A stretch of 64,000 nucleotides of DNA from Reticulascus tulasneorum (taxonomy: Eukaryota; Ascomycota; Sordariomycetes; Glomerellales; Reticulascaceae), in contig LSAX01000005.1 in NCBI GenBank assembly GCA_001557505.1, positions 2,108,001 to 2,172,000 of the forward strand. Direction: 5' to 3'. Of the stretch, positions 35,245-48,423 are shown piece after piece (the first letter of the stretch is position 1; the number at the start of each line of letters is the position of its first letter). The notes beneath the pieces are model-generated. The model searched no databases, was not told the origin of the DNA, and saw only the letters and a list, made by a program, of their open reading frames with translations. The position numbers and the translations under genes were made by a program.

Positions 35245-36841
35245 ATGGAACCGACACCCGAAGATAACTCTGAGCTGGAGTCTTTCCGGAGGCAATGGCT
35301 GTCAGACCTCCGCTCAAAGAAGCCGGAGGCAGGATCGTCTGCTCAACCGGTGCAGAGGACAGTTGCGACATCCTCACAGGTTGCCGCGCGAGCCGAAGCC
35401 TTCCCACGCCAGTCTGCATCTAAGAAGGCTACCGAGACCGAGGATGAGGAAGAGCTTACGCAAGTGCGGTCCTTTGATGAGCCAGGTGGTGAGCCATCTA
35501 TCTTCACAGAACCGTTAATTCAACCGAGTGAGGGTGCCGGAAAAGGGCCTGTATCGGCTCTCGATCACTACGAGGAAGCTGTCCAGAAAGAAGATGTCGG
35601 GAATCTCGGGGACAGCTTGACACTCTACCGGAAAGCATTTAGAGTAGGTAACCTAGCAGTCACTGGCTTACAAGTCTAACTGAGATCTTCAGATGGATAG
35701 CCGTGTCGACCTGCTGTACAGGAAAAAGCACTTCCCTCCTACTGCTACAAAGTTGACGCAGTCGAACGCCGGGCCGTCCAGCGCTACTGCTGCGGTCCCA
35801 AGCACCGCCAAGCACGCCGTAGACGGACCCCCTCAGACCATCAGCGAGCTCATCTCGGGATTTGCAGGACTTGGCATTGCGAGCGCGCCACCAGAGATAG
35901 AAGGAACGCCCGCTCCTCCCTGCCCGATAGCCGGGATGCCGGAGGAGATCCTGGTGCACATCTTGAAGGACGTAGCCATCGCCGATGTTGGCGACTTTGC
36001 GCGCCTTTCGCAGGTCTGCAAGCGATTTGCCTACGTGGTGGCAACGGAGGAGCAGATCTGGCGTCGGGTCTGCCTGGGTGCAGAGGTTGGCTTCTCCGGG
36101 ATGCATTATCACTGGCGGCGCGGGGTGACGTGGGAGCCACTACTGGAAGAGGAGGAGGAAGATGCGGATGGCAATTTCGCGACCGCGGAGGAGCTCGATG
36201 AGAAACGCCGGGGAGAGTTCTTGGTGAGAACGAGCACGCTGCTTGCGGAGCTATACTCGTCGTCGTGGCTGAAGATGTTTCGACACCGACCACGGATACG
36301 GTTCAACGGGTGCTACATCAGCACGGCCAACTACATCCGCGCAGGCCAGGCGTCCGTCCACTCCATCACATGGAACAGCCCGGTGCACATCGTCACATAC
36401 TACCGCTATCTCCGCTTCTTCCGCGACGGCACGGCCATCAGCCTCCTGACGACCTCGGAGCCGGGAGACGTCGTCCACCACCTGACCAAGGAACTGCTGG
36501 CGCTCCACCAAGACGGCGCACAGCCGCACCTCCCATCCGTTGTCATGCAGTCCGGCCTCCACGGCCGTTGGCGGCTCTCCTCGGCTGCGGAGAACCCCGA
36601 CGCGCCTCCGAACGAGGTGGAGAGCGACGTGTTCATAGAGACCGAGGGGGTCTACCCGAAGTATCTGTACAGGATGGACTTGGCACTGCGCAGCGCCGGG
36701 AAGGCGGCCAGAAACAACAAGCTCGTGTGGAAGGGCTTCTACAGCTACAACAAGCTGACGGATGACTGGGGAGAGTTTGCCCTCAAGAACGACAAGCCGT
36801 TCTTCTTCAGTCGGGTCAAGAGCTACGGGTCTGGGGAGTGA
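35245..36841 (+). CDS. F-box protein of the Hrt3/Pof7/FBXO9 family
   Basis: Two exons, 35245-35643 and 35693-36841; the 49-nt intron joins LYRKAFR to MDSRVDLLYRKKHF; 515 residues. F-box proteins are substrate adaptors of SCF ubiquitin ligases. Order of domains: an acidic N-terminus, a helical TPR-like unit at about 104-145 (SALDHYEEAVQKEDVGN), the F-box at about 211-262 (MPEEILVHILKDVAIADVGD, then LSQVCKRFAYVV and IWRRVCLG), and a beta-rich C-terminal domain with RIRFNGCYISTANYIRAGQA and YYRYLRFFRDGTAISLLTT, the mark of the Hrt3/Pof7/FBXO9 group. The ending FALKNDKPFFFSRVKSYG is also typical. The family in yeast and man handles TEL2-type and other substrates; the substrate here is unknown. 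Confidence 0.88.
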
Positions 36842-39800
36842 CTGGGGATTGACTGATCGCTATAGAATATGGGCGATAGATTTATGTATTTTGAGGCGTA
36901 TCAACGTGAAAATCAACGCTTTGGATGGCTGGGACGCTGGGGTCGTTCGCTGCCAGTTGCACGGGGCGCTCGTCACCTACCCCCAATGCGCATCCTGAAC
37001 TCTAATGATTGTAGCTATGAAACAGCCGATATGTAAAGATCAACAGGTTTCTCTTGACTGATGTTTTACATGATTTAGATGGATAAGATAAGAAAACAAT
37101 GGAAATTAGTCATGATAATCTGCCAGGCGAGAAAGATATGAGTGTCTAGACATTCCCTAAGCATATACAATAATATCCCATATAATGTATAATCTCCCTC
37201 GTCAGCAGGAGAAAATCTCGGAACGGCTCAGTCTCTCTCGTGATCTGGAGCAACGAGATACCCACTACAGGCAGCCCCAGATATCTGGGGTTGGACTAGC
37301 CGTTCGTACCGCTGCTTACTTGTCCCTGAAAACGGGAAAGCCTTAGATGTGGTCCTAGTGAGCCTAATGCGTCAACCAAACAAGAGCAAATATAGTTTAA
37401 GGTTAATACGGCTTGTTTTCCCGTAGGTTGCAACCGAGAATTCCAACGTGCGAAAGATAAGACAGTTTTAGACAAGAGAGGCTCCACCAGCTCGCGTCTA
37501 GAAGTTACGGATTGAATTCAACTTCTATTTTCGGCGCTAGGTCGAGGTCTCATCCATACGAAATTCCATTTCGGGTCTCAGTCCAGGCTTTGCATGGTGC
37601 CGCTTTCAGACAAGCAATACGAAAGTAATTCGGTAGTGCCATGCTTGTGACTTCGTGATGCAGTTGCTAGATAAACGGGCTCACAAGTGGGGATCATCGC
37701 TCTAGTCTGCAGGGACTCTTGCAGCGTGCCTCGGAGCTGAATCCCGACGAGCTGGAAGCTCTTCCTCGTACTGATTCGCATCACACTTTCCCCGGGGCTC
37801 ATGGGCGGCGGATATCGGCACCGCTGCGAAGTGCAGGGAATACAAATTCGCTCCAATGGGGAGAATGGTCTCACCTTATGGCAGAGTTGGAGAAGTGACA
37901 ATAACAATGGTGAAACCCTCGCTTCCGCAACTCGCCACGTTGTGTCAACGCTTCGCCAAGCTCGGGGCTTGAGTTGAGGCTGATGCCGCTATTCTCCACT
38001 AAGGGGATCCGCAAAGGATTCCAAGCGTTCCCTACTGAGGCTGGAAGGCCATGGCGCTGGGGTAGAAAGACACTGCCTGCCGGGTAGTGCGGCGCACAAA
38101 TATACAAACGTGGCCGCGAAGCATTCCTAGGTCGACAGACAGGTGGCTTGCATGGACGTCCAATGCATTGAAGCACGAGTTGCCGTGAATTGCCAGTCCC
38201 GAGTCGATTTGGATCCAACTACTGATGCGCATCGGCGGGGATATTTGACGTGTGTCGAATGGGAGATGCGCAGCAAGTCATCCTGCAGCCAATGGTTCCG
38301 GGGCTGAAGTCCTAAATGGTGATGGGATCGCCAGCCCGTGTGAGTGATGGTTTTGCCTCTTGATATATGGGGTTGAGAAGCGGGTAGAAGCGTAAGCCGG
38401 CAGAAAAGCCCAAGCACAGTACTACGTAGTAGAGTAGAGAATCGGGGCAATGTTAGCAGATGAGTAGTTTAAAAGGCATCATCCAGCAAGGGGCAGCACC
38501 GTGACAAGTGACGGGCAGATAAGGCAAGATGAACTGGTCGGTTGGGGTTGCATCCCCTGAATGCCATAGACTACTGCTCCCCGTGCTTATCATGGAACGG
38601 TCACTTAAACGGGTGCCGGGCTACTTCTGTGGTGTGATACGCGTCTTTTCGAATCGCGGGAAGGGAGAGGGGAGGAGAGGGTGTGAGGGAGCGGAGGGAA
38701 GGAGTCATTAAAGACGTTGGAGATTGGAACGTAGAATGACCGATGCTACATAGTTGGTACAGCATTTGCATCCTGATAACAAAGCAGGAGAAGGTGGTCC
38801 GCTAAGATGAGGTTTTCGTGTACCATGCAAGCCACAGACGTCGGCGACGGTGGGCGTCCAATGCCAGGCTGAAGTGGGTGGTATCAAGACGACATGGAAC
38901 GGGTGATAAGAGGCTGAAGATAAAAAAGATGCGTGGAACGTAGGGCGATAGGGCGATAGGGAGAGTACCATGCCGCCGGAACCTTGGCAGGAGCAGGGGA
39001 GGGAACCGCCGTTCGAGTGGCCAAGAAAAAGGCGTAGGGTTGGCCAAGACGGCCCATCGATGGATGACAAGTTCGGATATCGCGAAAGGGAGATTGCGGC
39101 GTCGTAGGCGCCTTGGTAACAAACTTGGCTCTTTTTTAGCGGCAAGTAAGTGGGAGAACCACAACGCCCGCCCCCCAACAGAGACGCTCTGGTATGCTTC
39201 TGGCTTCCAACGCGTATGAATTCGTACTTCGTAGAAGTCTAAGATAGGGTCGCCATGCACCTTGGCACCCTACCTACAGCCATGTTTGGAAGAACGGCCC
39301 ATGACGGCCAGGGTTGCGAAAATGGTGGCTTTTTTCCCTTCCTTTTTGCAGGGCGAGGTGATTCGGAAAGTCGATAAGACATGCCCGTGACAGCGCAGAG
39401 TCTCTCGCTTGGGGCGGACAAGCAAGGGGTGAGCGAGGGAGATGGATCGGCAAAGTTGATCCGCCTCTTCGGTGGCTTTGATGCTGAAGCTATTTTTACG
39501 CTAGGCAGACTAAGCATCCGTTCAGTCAAAGGAACCTGCTCGTTTCAATTCAGAATAAACTTCGTGATTGGCATGATTATAGTGAGGACTAGCCCAGATG
39601 GAAGAGCTGGACGTTAACCGACTATGCCTATGCACTATGTATGTCCTGCGATACGAAGTAGTAGGCCTGCACCAACCCCACAAAAGCTAATCCGTTCTTC
39701 CAAATGCCCCATCTTGCAGTCTGTCAAATACGGGATGAGGATGATGATGGATTATTCTATCAGTCAGTCCGTCGGTCAAAGCTTGCTTGGCAGGTCACAG

Positions 39801-41921
39801 TCCTCGAAAGGGTCCACATGCAAAAGTCCCGAATCCCCATTCTGCCATCTGACAATCATGTAGACAGATTCGCATGGGAGAGGGCTCTGTCTGGTTCGTG
39901 GGAACCCATTTTGGGATTGCTTCCATCTCGATTCAAGCTGAACTGCGACCCGAGCTATCGATTTCCCGCCGGTTCCAGGGCCTGCAGGGCAAAACTTGTC
40001 CACGTTGAGTTCAATTCCTTGAATGGACGAATATGGCCCCCGTACGAAGTATGCACGCTGTGTTAGGCACTGAAAGCACTTCCCTTAAAAGCGCCACTGC
40101 CCCTGTCTATCCCGCTAATGCCAAGTATGCACCCATGTCTAGCGCATCTTCAAACCCGCCAATTTGGCAGGACAGACAAGGGGCGTTGCGAAAGCTGGCC
40201 CACACCTTCCAATTTTAGCGCATGAGCTTTTATTGCTTCGTACACCTCCGGACGGAAATTGATGATCCTAAAGAACAGCTGCTGTTGTTGTTTTCCCTGT
40301 GCCCACCACGATGGTAACTTTAGATGCGAACGTTCCCCTTCGCGACAGGGCCTCCATGTCGGAGAGGCGCTGTCTATGACGACATGGAACCTCCTGAGGC
40401 GGCAAGGACGGCTACCGATCTGGATTTGCGCCTCTGTCGAGCAGCCGCGGAAATTATGCAACCCAGCTCACGTCAAGCAAAGGCCAGACGCTGGCCGCAA
40501 CATCGCTAGTACGCTGTCTTAGCACGTAGGTTACGTATGCTGGTGGGCATGCAGTTACCATGTCTGTTCCGAGTTCCCGGTAAGCACACAAATGGGCAAA
40601 CTGAGCGTATTTCAATCTGCATAATAAAGTTCTCCCAGATCAGACGACGCTGGTCTTCATATCGTGCCGTCCCAGACAAGGTTCCCCATCCTTTGCCACC
40701 AACTGATTTAATTTCTGCCTGGAAAGCACACTGCGCCGGATACCGAATACTCATCAGGTGCTCCTCAGGCCTACGGAGAAACTAACTGAAGCCAACCGAG
40801 ACAAAACGCAGCATCTTGCCCTTAGCTTACCAGGTACGAAGCACAGATACGGTACGAAGTACGCCAGGCGACGATGCACCAGCCAGGGACAAGATTCATT
40901 TTTAAGTGGGGCAGGGCACGGAGGACACCGCATCTCAGTTCCCTGAAGTAGATCACTGTCCTGGCCTGGTTGGTTGGGGGTCCTGCTGCCAAGTGAAGAG
41001 AAGCATCCTCCGAATGTGGGACAGTTGGGTGTTCCGGCCAGGCCCATTTCCTCGAGTCTATGGGGCAGGATGTCGGCACTGAGAAGCTGCAGTGGCAGCA
41101 TGTGCAAACGTTTTTACTGCCGTCTAAAGTCGACTACCTAGGGTTCTACGTTCAAACCTACACGGCGAGATGTCGAGTGTTGTCTCCCATTCAACTCGTC
41201 CACGGATGATGTCGTTGAATCGGACGCCACCCCCCTCCCAATTCTTCTGTCCGCCCTAGGCCCCTGCCAGTCTGTTCTGCCAGCTGATAATTATGGGTTT
41301 CTTCGCCTGTCCCTGGTCCTGCCCTAGTTAGCAGTCGTTGTGTGACACAGTAATCACTAACGGTCGGCGGGCGGACTGCAGGGTGAGGGTGCATGTTGCA
41401 CCCACTTCTGGTCCGCTCCCCCCCTCTTCCCGGGCTCCCTAGTCAGGACAGGACAGGAATCTGTGAGAGATCATGGCCAGGCCACCACGTCTTTTGTAAG
41501 GCTGGTGGTTCTGGGTGACGGGCTGCTCTGCGCACACTCGCTCCGGGCTCTGCAAGAAAGGATGTTTATACGAGGCACACCCCCTCCTCCTCCTCCGCTC
41601 ATGCAGCTTGCGGTGCCTCCACTCCCATGCTTCCCTTCGGATCTCCAGACCACTTGGATGCCAAGCACTAGGCCAGAGTAAGTAGAGAAGGTCTTGCTTT
41701 TGTTCCTGCCTAGAACAGAAACTATTGACAATTAAAACACTTCTTGGGTGCATCTAGATCGCTCTTTTTGACGTTCCCTCCACGGTAGCCATGCTTCATA
41801 CGGCTCTTTAATACCCTACCCGACCTTCGTTCTTTTATTTTTTCGGCCGTTTTCTTGCGGTCGTGTCCACTCGTTAGACGTGACGGATCCAACTACGAAC
41901 ACTCTTTTCAAGTTGCCCGCC
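36842..41921. other. 5.1-kb gene-poor region upstream of the WSC gene
   Basis: Between the F-box gene and the WSC gene, both on the plus strand. The first 350 bp are A/T-rich and likely 3' flank. ORFs scattered through 37.3-41.7 kb are under 160 codons, occur in competing frames on both strands, and have no recognisable domain. Motifs of the ACGAAGTA/TACGTAGTA type recur (38421, 40038, 40849). The final 150 bp are T- and C-rich and are taken as the WSC gene promoter and leader. Confidence 0.45.
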
Positions 41922-44900
41922 ATGTGGTACCGCTGGGTCTTGTTTGCCCTTCTGCCGGCTCTGGTGACCTCGTTGGCATCGACCGATTCCATCCAGGATG
42001 CCGTAAGTATGCCCCGACCGGCTCCGGGATGCCTCGTTGTGCTAACACGGGCTTGAGGACGCTCCCCAATCTGGTTACCTTCCTAATCATAATATGGATC
42101 CCAATATCGTTGGAGGCAAGAGCTTCGGTATACTGTGGACGCAGAAGATGACGAACGCCAAAGAGCAGTGGTATGCGAAGCCGTTGGTGTACACCACCGG
42201 TGGGGTGGAGATGGTCATCACAGCCTCCAACATGAATTGGCTTCGGATACACAACGCCAAAACCGGACTGCTCATCAAGGAACGGCAACTGCTGCCGCCT
42301 TTCCTGCAGTCCGACATTGGGTGCAATGACATCCCCGACAACATTGGCGTGACTGGCACGCCAATCATCGATCCTGACACTAGCATCATTTACATGATGG
42401 CTAAGGGATACAAGGGAAATGCAGCCTCCGGTGGCCTTGCTAATGGCATCTACAAATTCTATGCCGTGTCAATACCATCGCTGGAGGACGCCCCAGGATT
42501 CCCTGTCCTGATTGACGGCCACAATGCGGATAACGACAAGACGAGATACTTCGTCGGAGGCACGCTTCTGCAGCGGCCCTCTCTCGCCACTGTGAACGGG
42601 ATGATTGTAGCCGCGTTCGGTGGCCACTGTGACAAGTTCAACTACACCGGGTATATCTCGACCATCAGCAAGACTCCGGGCGTCGGTGTCGTGGGCCTTT
42701 TTGCCACGGAAGTCTCGCCAGGTGCTCCCACGCCGCAGGCTCTGGATCTCACTGTGGAGGGGGGCGGCAAAGCTGGCATCTGGCAGAGCGGGATGGGTAT
42801 TTCCGTGGACGGGAGCCGTATCTTCTTTTGCACCGGCAACGGCAAGGGCCACGCCAACGGTGATATCCCCGCTAGCGGTCGTCTCCCCCTTACAACCCTC
42901 GACGAGTGCGTGGTCAATCTCGAGGTCTCATCGAGCGGCTCATTCGGCCTTAAAGATTACTTCGAACCTTACGAGTACGTAGGCATGGATAACGGTGATC
43001 AGGATCTTGGGTCCTCTGGCGTCTGTCTCCTGGACAGCTCCGTCTTCAAAGGGAAAGGTGTGAATAGAATCGCCGTCACCGTCGGCAAGAACTCCAAGGT
43101 CTACATCATGAATGCCGACAACCTCGGAGGATTCAAGCAGGGAGCTGGCGGATCAGATGGTGTCATCCAGACTGTCGGTGCCTCTAACTCCGTTTTCGGC
43201 GGCGTGGGAAGTTACCCCCTAGAAGGCGGCTACTTTTATTTCACCCCCGTTGGCGACGTGACTTATGCCTATCGATTCTCCACCGACGCCAGTGGCAAGC
43301 CTTTCTTCATTCTGGCCGGCAAGACCCCGGACATCTCCACCGGTCGTGTCGGAGTCGGCCCGCCGACCATTACATCGTACAACGGCCAGCCAGGCACCGG
43401 AATCCTCTGGATCGGCGATGTTGGCCAAGGACTCAAGGCATACAAGGCCGTGCCGGACTCGAACAGCGTCTTGCAGCCCATTACAATCCCCGCGACCCCC
43501 GGTCTCAATAAGTTTCAGCGCCCAGGCTTCGGCAACGGTCGTGTATACGTCACGGCCGACAACAAGATCATTTGCCTTGGATACCCGGTCAACATGCCAC
43601 TTACATGCAGTTCTCCAGTGGACTTCGGCTCGGTCGCCACTGGGTCGAGCAAGACCGTCCAAATCAGCTGCACGGCCAACATCGCCATCACGAAAATCAG
43701 GGGGTGCACGACATCTGACGCGCACTTCAGCTGCAGCAACTCGACTCTGCCACAAGGTGCCGTCGCGCAGGGGCAGACCTTCGTCTTCCCCGTCACTTGG
43801 GACTTGACTGACCACACCATCGAAGATACCCAGGGTGGTAGCTGGGGTAAGGTCATCCCTGGTGTCATGAGTAGCGTCCTCGACATCTACACGACGAACG
43901 GCGTCCTCGGCTATACGGACGACGTGCCCCTATCGCTCAAAGGAACGGTTGTGAGCAGCGCCCCTTACCTGTATGCCTCGCCAACAGAGGTGGACTTTGG
44001 CGGTTTGGTACTTGGGACCGATGCGAGCCTTACCGGTCTCGAAGGCGCCGCAGCCTTACAAAACGTCGGAAACACCACGCTTCAGTTCCTCGGATTCGCC
44101 TTGCAGGATGCCACGGTGGGTGGAGAGGATACTCAGGAGCCATTTGCCAATGTCACCTACGGAACATACTCCGTAGATCTCGGGCAGGGCTTCTATGCGA
44201 CGAGTTTTCCCCAACCGGGGTCGTTCCTGGCCCCCGGTGAGACGTTTGCTGTTCCGCTGATCTTCAACGCCACGACAAGCGGTCACTACGAGGTGCTGGT
44301 GACAATCTGGTCCGATGGTGGATACGACAGAATTCTGCTGACTGCGACGGCTGGAAGCGAGCCCATCGCCAGTCTCGCCGTCTCTACGTACGAAGGAGGG
44401 TGGGACAACAGCGAGCCCGTGTACATGTCCTTCGGCGACGTTCTCGGAGGCCAGACGGCCACGAAACAGATTCAGATTTGCAACAGCGGAGGATCCGCCC
44501 TCACCATCACCAAGTCGAAGCCGCCAGGCTCGCCCCAGCTCACCGCGGTCAACCCCCTCAGCGATTTGCACGAGGGCCAGAAGATCGACACAGGCGCGTG
44601 TGCATACGGAGACGTTGCGGTGTACGCCGCCACCGTGCAGCCGAACCATCCAGATCAGTACATCAAGCTCGACTGGACGCTGAACGTCGACGGTTTGGAT
44701 GCGCTCCATCCCACTCAAGAGTTCGGAGTCAAGGTTGTGGACATCGACGTGACGATCGTGTCCAAGCAGGTCGGGCCCCTCCTGCCCAGCGGAGACGGCC
44801 GGTATCAATGGGTGGGCTGCTTCCGAGGTATGTTGAATCTTACTCCGCGAACACTGCCTCTTTTGTTAACTGTTTACAGACACTGGCCCACTGGGTCGAA

Positions 44901-47632
44901 ACTTGGTCAAGCAGGTCAACACCAACGCTCAGGGTGCCAGCAACACCAACGGCCAGTGCCAGTCCCTCTGCCTGGCGCAGGGCTACCCCCTTGCCGGAAC
45001 CCAATACCATTCCGAGTGCTGGTGCGGTACCACGGTCAAGAACCCGTCGACGCTGTCCTCCGAGTCGTTCAACTACTGCACGTTTACCTGCAACGGCGAC
45101 CTCTCGGAGTCCTGCGGTGGCGATGGCGGTTACATGAGCCTCTACGCCGACACCACCAAGTTCGACATTGCTGCTTTCCTTGCGTCTGTTCGGGGGGCGA
45201 CCTCGACCTCCACGTCTCTTGTGCCGTCGAGCACATCGACCGTTAGGACTAGCACGAGCACTAGCTTGGCCACGACGACTAGCTCCAGCACTGTTGTGGC
45301 TTCCACCACGTCTACTGTTGTCAGCTCCAGCACCATCGCCAGTTCCAGCACCATCGCGAGCTCCAGCACCATCGCCAGCTCCAGCACCATCGCCAGTTCC
45401 AGCACTATCGCGAGCTCCAGCACCATCGCGAGCTCCAGTACCATCGCCAGTTCCAGCACTATCGCGAGCTCCAGCACCATCGCCAGTTCTAGCACCATCG
45501 CCAGCTCCAGCTCCATCGCCAGCTCCAGCTCCATCGCCAGCTCCAGCTCCAGCTCCATCGCCAGTTCTAGCACCATCGCGAGCTCTAGCACCATCGCCAG
45601 CTCTAGCACGTCGACTGCTGTCACATCCAGCTCCAACACCGCCGCGAGCTCCTCGTCCACTGTCATAATTTCATCGAGCACCAGTGCAACGTCGACCCTC
45701 GTTTCCTCGAGCACGCGGACACAGACCTCACAGACCGCCACCAACACCCTCAACCCTAACCAGCCTGCTGTTGTCAACAGCCAGTGGCTGTATATTGGGT
45801 GCTACAATGACCTTGTCAACCAAGTTCGCTCCTTGGCCGCGACCAGCACCAACTCAGACACCATGACCCTGGAAGCCTGCGCAACTTTCTGCAGCTCCGG
45901 CGCCTGGAACGGACTCGGTTTTAACTTCTTTGGAACTGAGTTCGGCAAGGAATGCTATTGCGGTTATGTCTTGGACAGTACCGCCCTCAAAGCTCCGGAA
46001 GCCGATTGTGCGACCAAGTGCGGAGGCAATGCCAACGAGCTCTGCGGTGCGGGAGGTCGCCTATCGATCTACAACAACACAGTATACAATACCCCGGCGC
46101 CTAGCCCCCAGCACGTTCCGCAGTCTGGCGACTACAAGTGGGTGGGCTGCTACACCGAGTCCACCACCGGCCGCGCGCTCACCGGCGCCAACTACGCCTC
46201 GGACGCTATGACGGTTGATACCTGCTCGTCATTCTGCCGAGGCAAAGGCTTCCAGATGATGGGCGTCGAGTATGGCAGAGAATGTTACTGCGGCAATTCG
46301 CTCGGTGCCGGCTCTGTCCCAACTGCTGTGACGGACTGCAAGACGCTCTGCAAGGCCAATCAGCTCCAGTACTGCGGTGCTGGCAGCCGAATGGATTTGT
46401 ACACTTTCTCGCCCCTGCCGTCTTCGACCTCGTCCAGCTCGATCGTTCTGTCGACTAGCAGCACCACGTCCACGACGGTGCTTCTATCGACCAGCTCGTC
46501 CACTTCAACAGCGCAGAGTTCGACCAGTGTTGCGTCTTCGACTTCCACGTTAGGGAGCTCATCCTCGTCGGTTGCGGCTACAAGCTCAACAGCATCGACG
46601 AGCACGCAGGTGCCAACGACATCAAGCTCAATTGTGCCGTCTACCACGTCCGTGACGTCAACGTCAACTCTCGAGCCGACATCGACGAGCTCTAGTAAGC
46701 CGACGACATCGTCAGTGGCGACATCTTCTACCAGCACCAGCTCGGCCGAAAGCTCTACGTCGACATCATCCAACGAGGCGTCTACTTCATCTACTACAAG
46801 CAGCAGCACCTTGCCCACCTCGACCTCCACCACTCCAACCTCGACCTCCACCACTCCGACATCCACGTCTACTACTCCGACGTCTACTTCCACCACTTCC
46901 ACCACTCCCACCACTTCTACCACTTCTACCACTCCATCATCAACTTCCACCATTCCAACGTCTACTTCAACTATTTCGACTACCCCGACTTCAACTTCCA
47001 CCATTCCAACGTCTACTTCAACTACTTCGACTACCCCGACTTCGACTTCGACCACCCCGACCTCAACCTCGATCAGCCCATCATCAAGCCCAAGCTCGTC
47101 ATCAAGCCCTAGCTCGTCGTCCCTGCCAGCCTCGACCTCGGTTACCACAACTTCTACCTCGTCAGTCCGGTCGAGCTCCACGTCGTCTATTCCCACCGCA
47201 ACCGCAACTGAAGGCTACTACCACATCGGCTGCTTCGCTGATGCCGCGTCCGGCCACGTTCTCCCTCAAATCCTGAGCAACAACTCGGTGACTCCAGAGC
47301 TGTGCCTGCGCTACGCCAACAGTCTGTACTCCAAGTCACCGACGCCGACCACGAGAATGCCGTACGTTTACGTCGAATATCACCACGAGTGTTACGGCGG
47401 CGCCACTTTGGACTTCAAGGCCGCCGCTGTGACGAGCCTGATCGGCACCAAGGCGTGCACGGATTACTGTTACGGCAGCGTGAGCACCTTCACAACCAAC
47501 GGGCAGCCCAAGGTCACGACCGACCTCACAAATCGCTGCGGTGGTGGCAAGCAGTTCAATCTATACGCCTTGAATCCAGCCGTCACATTCCCTGCCTCGG
47601 CCTTACCGATCATCACGCAGTCGGCCACCTAG
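41922..47632 (+). CDS. secreted beta-propeller/Ig-like/WSC multidomain protein
   Basis: Three exons, 41922-42002, 42058-44827 and 44880-47632, give 1867 residues. Exon 1 encodes a signal peptide (YRWVLFALLPALVTSLAS). Residues about 40-535 form a quinoprotein-like (PQQ-type) beta-propeller with repeated blades such as IWQSGMGISVDGSRIFFCTG. About 538-910 hold three Ig-like/ASH-type modules (VDFGSVATGSSKTVQISC; TEVDFGGLVLG; MSFGDVLGGQTATKQIQI). WSC domains follow at about 940-1040, 1252-1348, 1368-1458 and a divergent one at 1728-1851, each with GC[FY] and the Cys pattern ECYCG; the fourth has HHECYGG. Between them are Ser-rich (1099-1190) and Thr/Ser/Pro-rich (1461-1726) linkers, expected to be O-mannosylated. 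No C-terminal membrane span or GPI signal is seen, so it is probably secreted and wall-bound, not a Wsc1-type sensor. Enzymatic activity is unproven. Confidence 0.87.
45323..45598 (+). repeat. 18-bp in-frame minisatellite encoding SSSTIA
   Basis: Fifteen consecutive units: ten SSSTIA, two SSSSIA, one eight-residue SSSSSSIA variant and two more SSSTIA. Units differ at synonymous positions (AGC/AGT/TCC/TCT, GCC/GCG). The array lies between WSC domains 1 and 2 and its copy number should change without a frameshift. Confidence 0.93.
46815..47130 (+). repeat. degenerate Thr/Ser/Pro-encoding repeat
   Basis: Imperfect repeats encoding TSTSTTP and TSTSTIP motifs, then a Ser/Pro stretch. Lies in the linker before the fourth WSC domain. 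Boundaries are approximate. Confidence 0.75.
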
Positions 47633-48423
47633 TCTCTCATTACGCACTCGCATCGCAGGCATAAAAAACACAGGTTTAATAACGGGCTTACATCAAAATA
47701 TCTTTTGCTTTTCTTTCCACGTAATCATGGATCGTCTTACGGAATGTCATTTTTTATTTTATATATATTTATATAGAAGGCATGGGGCGCACAGCTGGGG
47801 TTTTTATGGTGCGGGACCCACGATTATATACCACCTGTTCTTAGGATGAACAGAGAGAACGTCTCCTTTTGTTTTGGGGCCCTCACGACCTTCGCGTTGA
47901 GACTAGTATGATTGTATAGACTTGGGCGCGGGAGGGGACGTTCATATATATAGATGGGAGATAACTTCAGGACATAGCAAACAAATGCAACAATTTACAG
48001 CCAGTGCTACGCTTCACCTCTACTTCTCTACGTCCTATGGTTGTACCTATATGCTGATGAAGTTTGGCGTGAGAATGAACAAGGCGACAAGTAGGCGGGA
48101 GGTCGTAGCCGAGGCTTTTGGTCAGGGACTGCCTTGTGCTCCACACATAGTTGCTGCAACCTTGAAAGAACTTCTGAGGTTTAGTTGCTTAGCTACGCAG
48201 CACTTCAGTTTTATACTACCTAGTGAACGAGCACATATAATTTTGAATGAGTCTTGTGTCATAACAGTGGACACATCGAGGATCCGCAGCGCCGTAGGGT
48301 CAAGCTCAACTAGTAAGACATACACTTCTAATGATATTACATCGCCTGTACTGCAGCACGGGGTATATACAATTATCCATCCTACCTACCCACTTGAATC
48401 ATCTGCCTCCCACCCCCATTCAA
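47633..48423. other. convergent 3' flanks
   Basis: Between the stops of the WSC gene and the AIG1-like gene. A T/A-rich stretch with TATATATTTATATA at about 47760-47775 may serve 3'-end formation. The 47922-48473 ORF begins at a TTG and has no recognisable domain. Confidence 0.5.

Noticed and set aside
45142..45777. 211-codon minus-strand ORF with ELELAM repeats
   Set aside because: Exact reverse of the SSSTIA minisatellite in the WSC gene.
46360..47196. 278-codon minus-strand ORF rich in Val and Glu
   Set aside because: Antisense of the Thr/Ser/Pro linker of the WSC protein.
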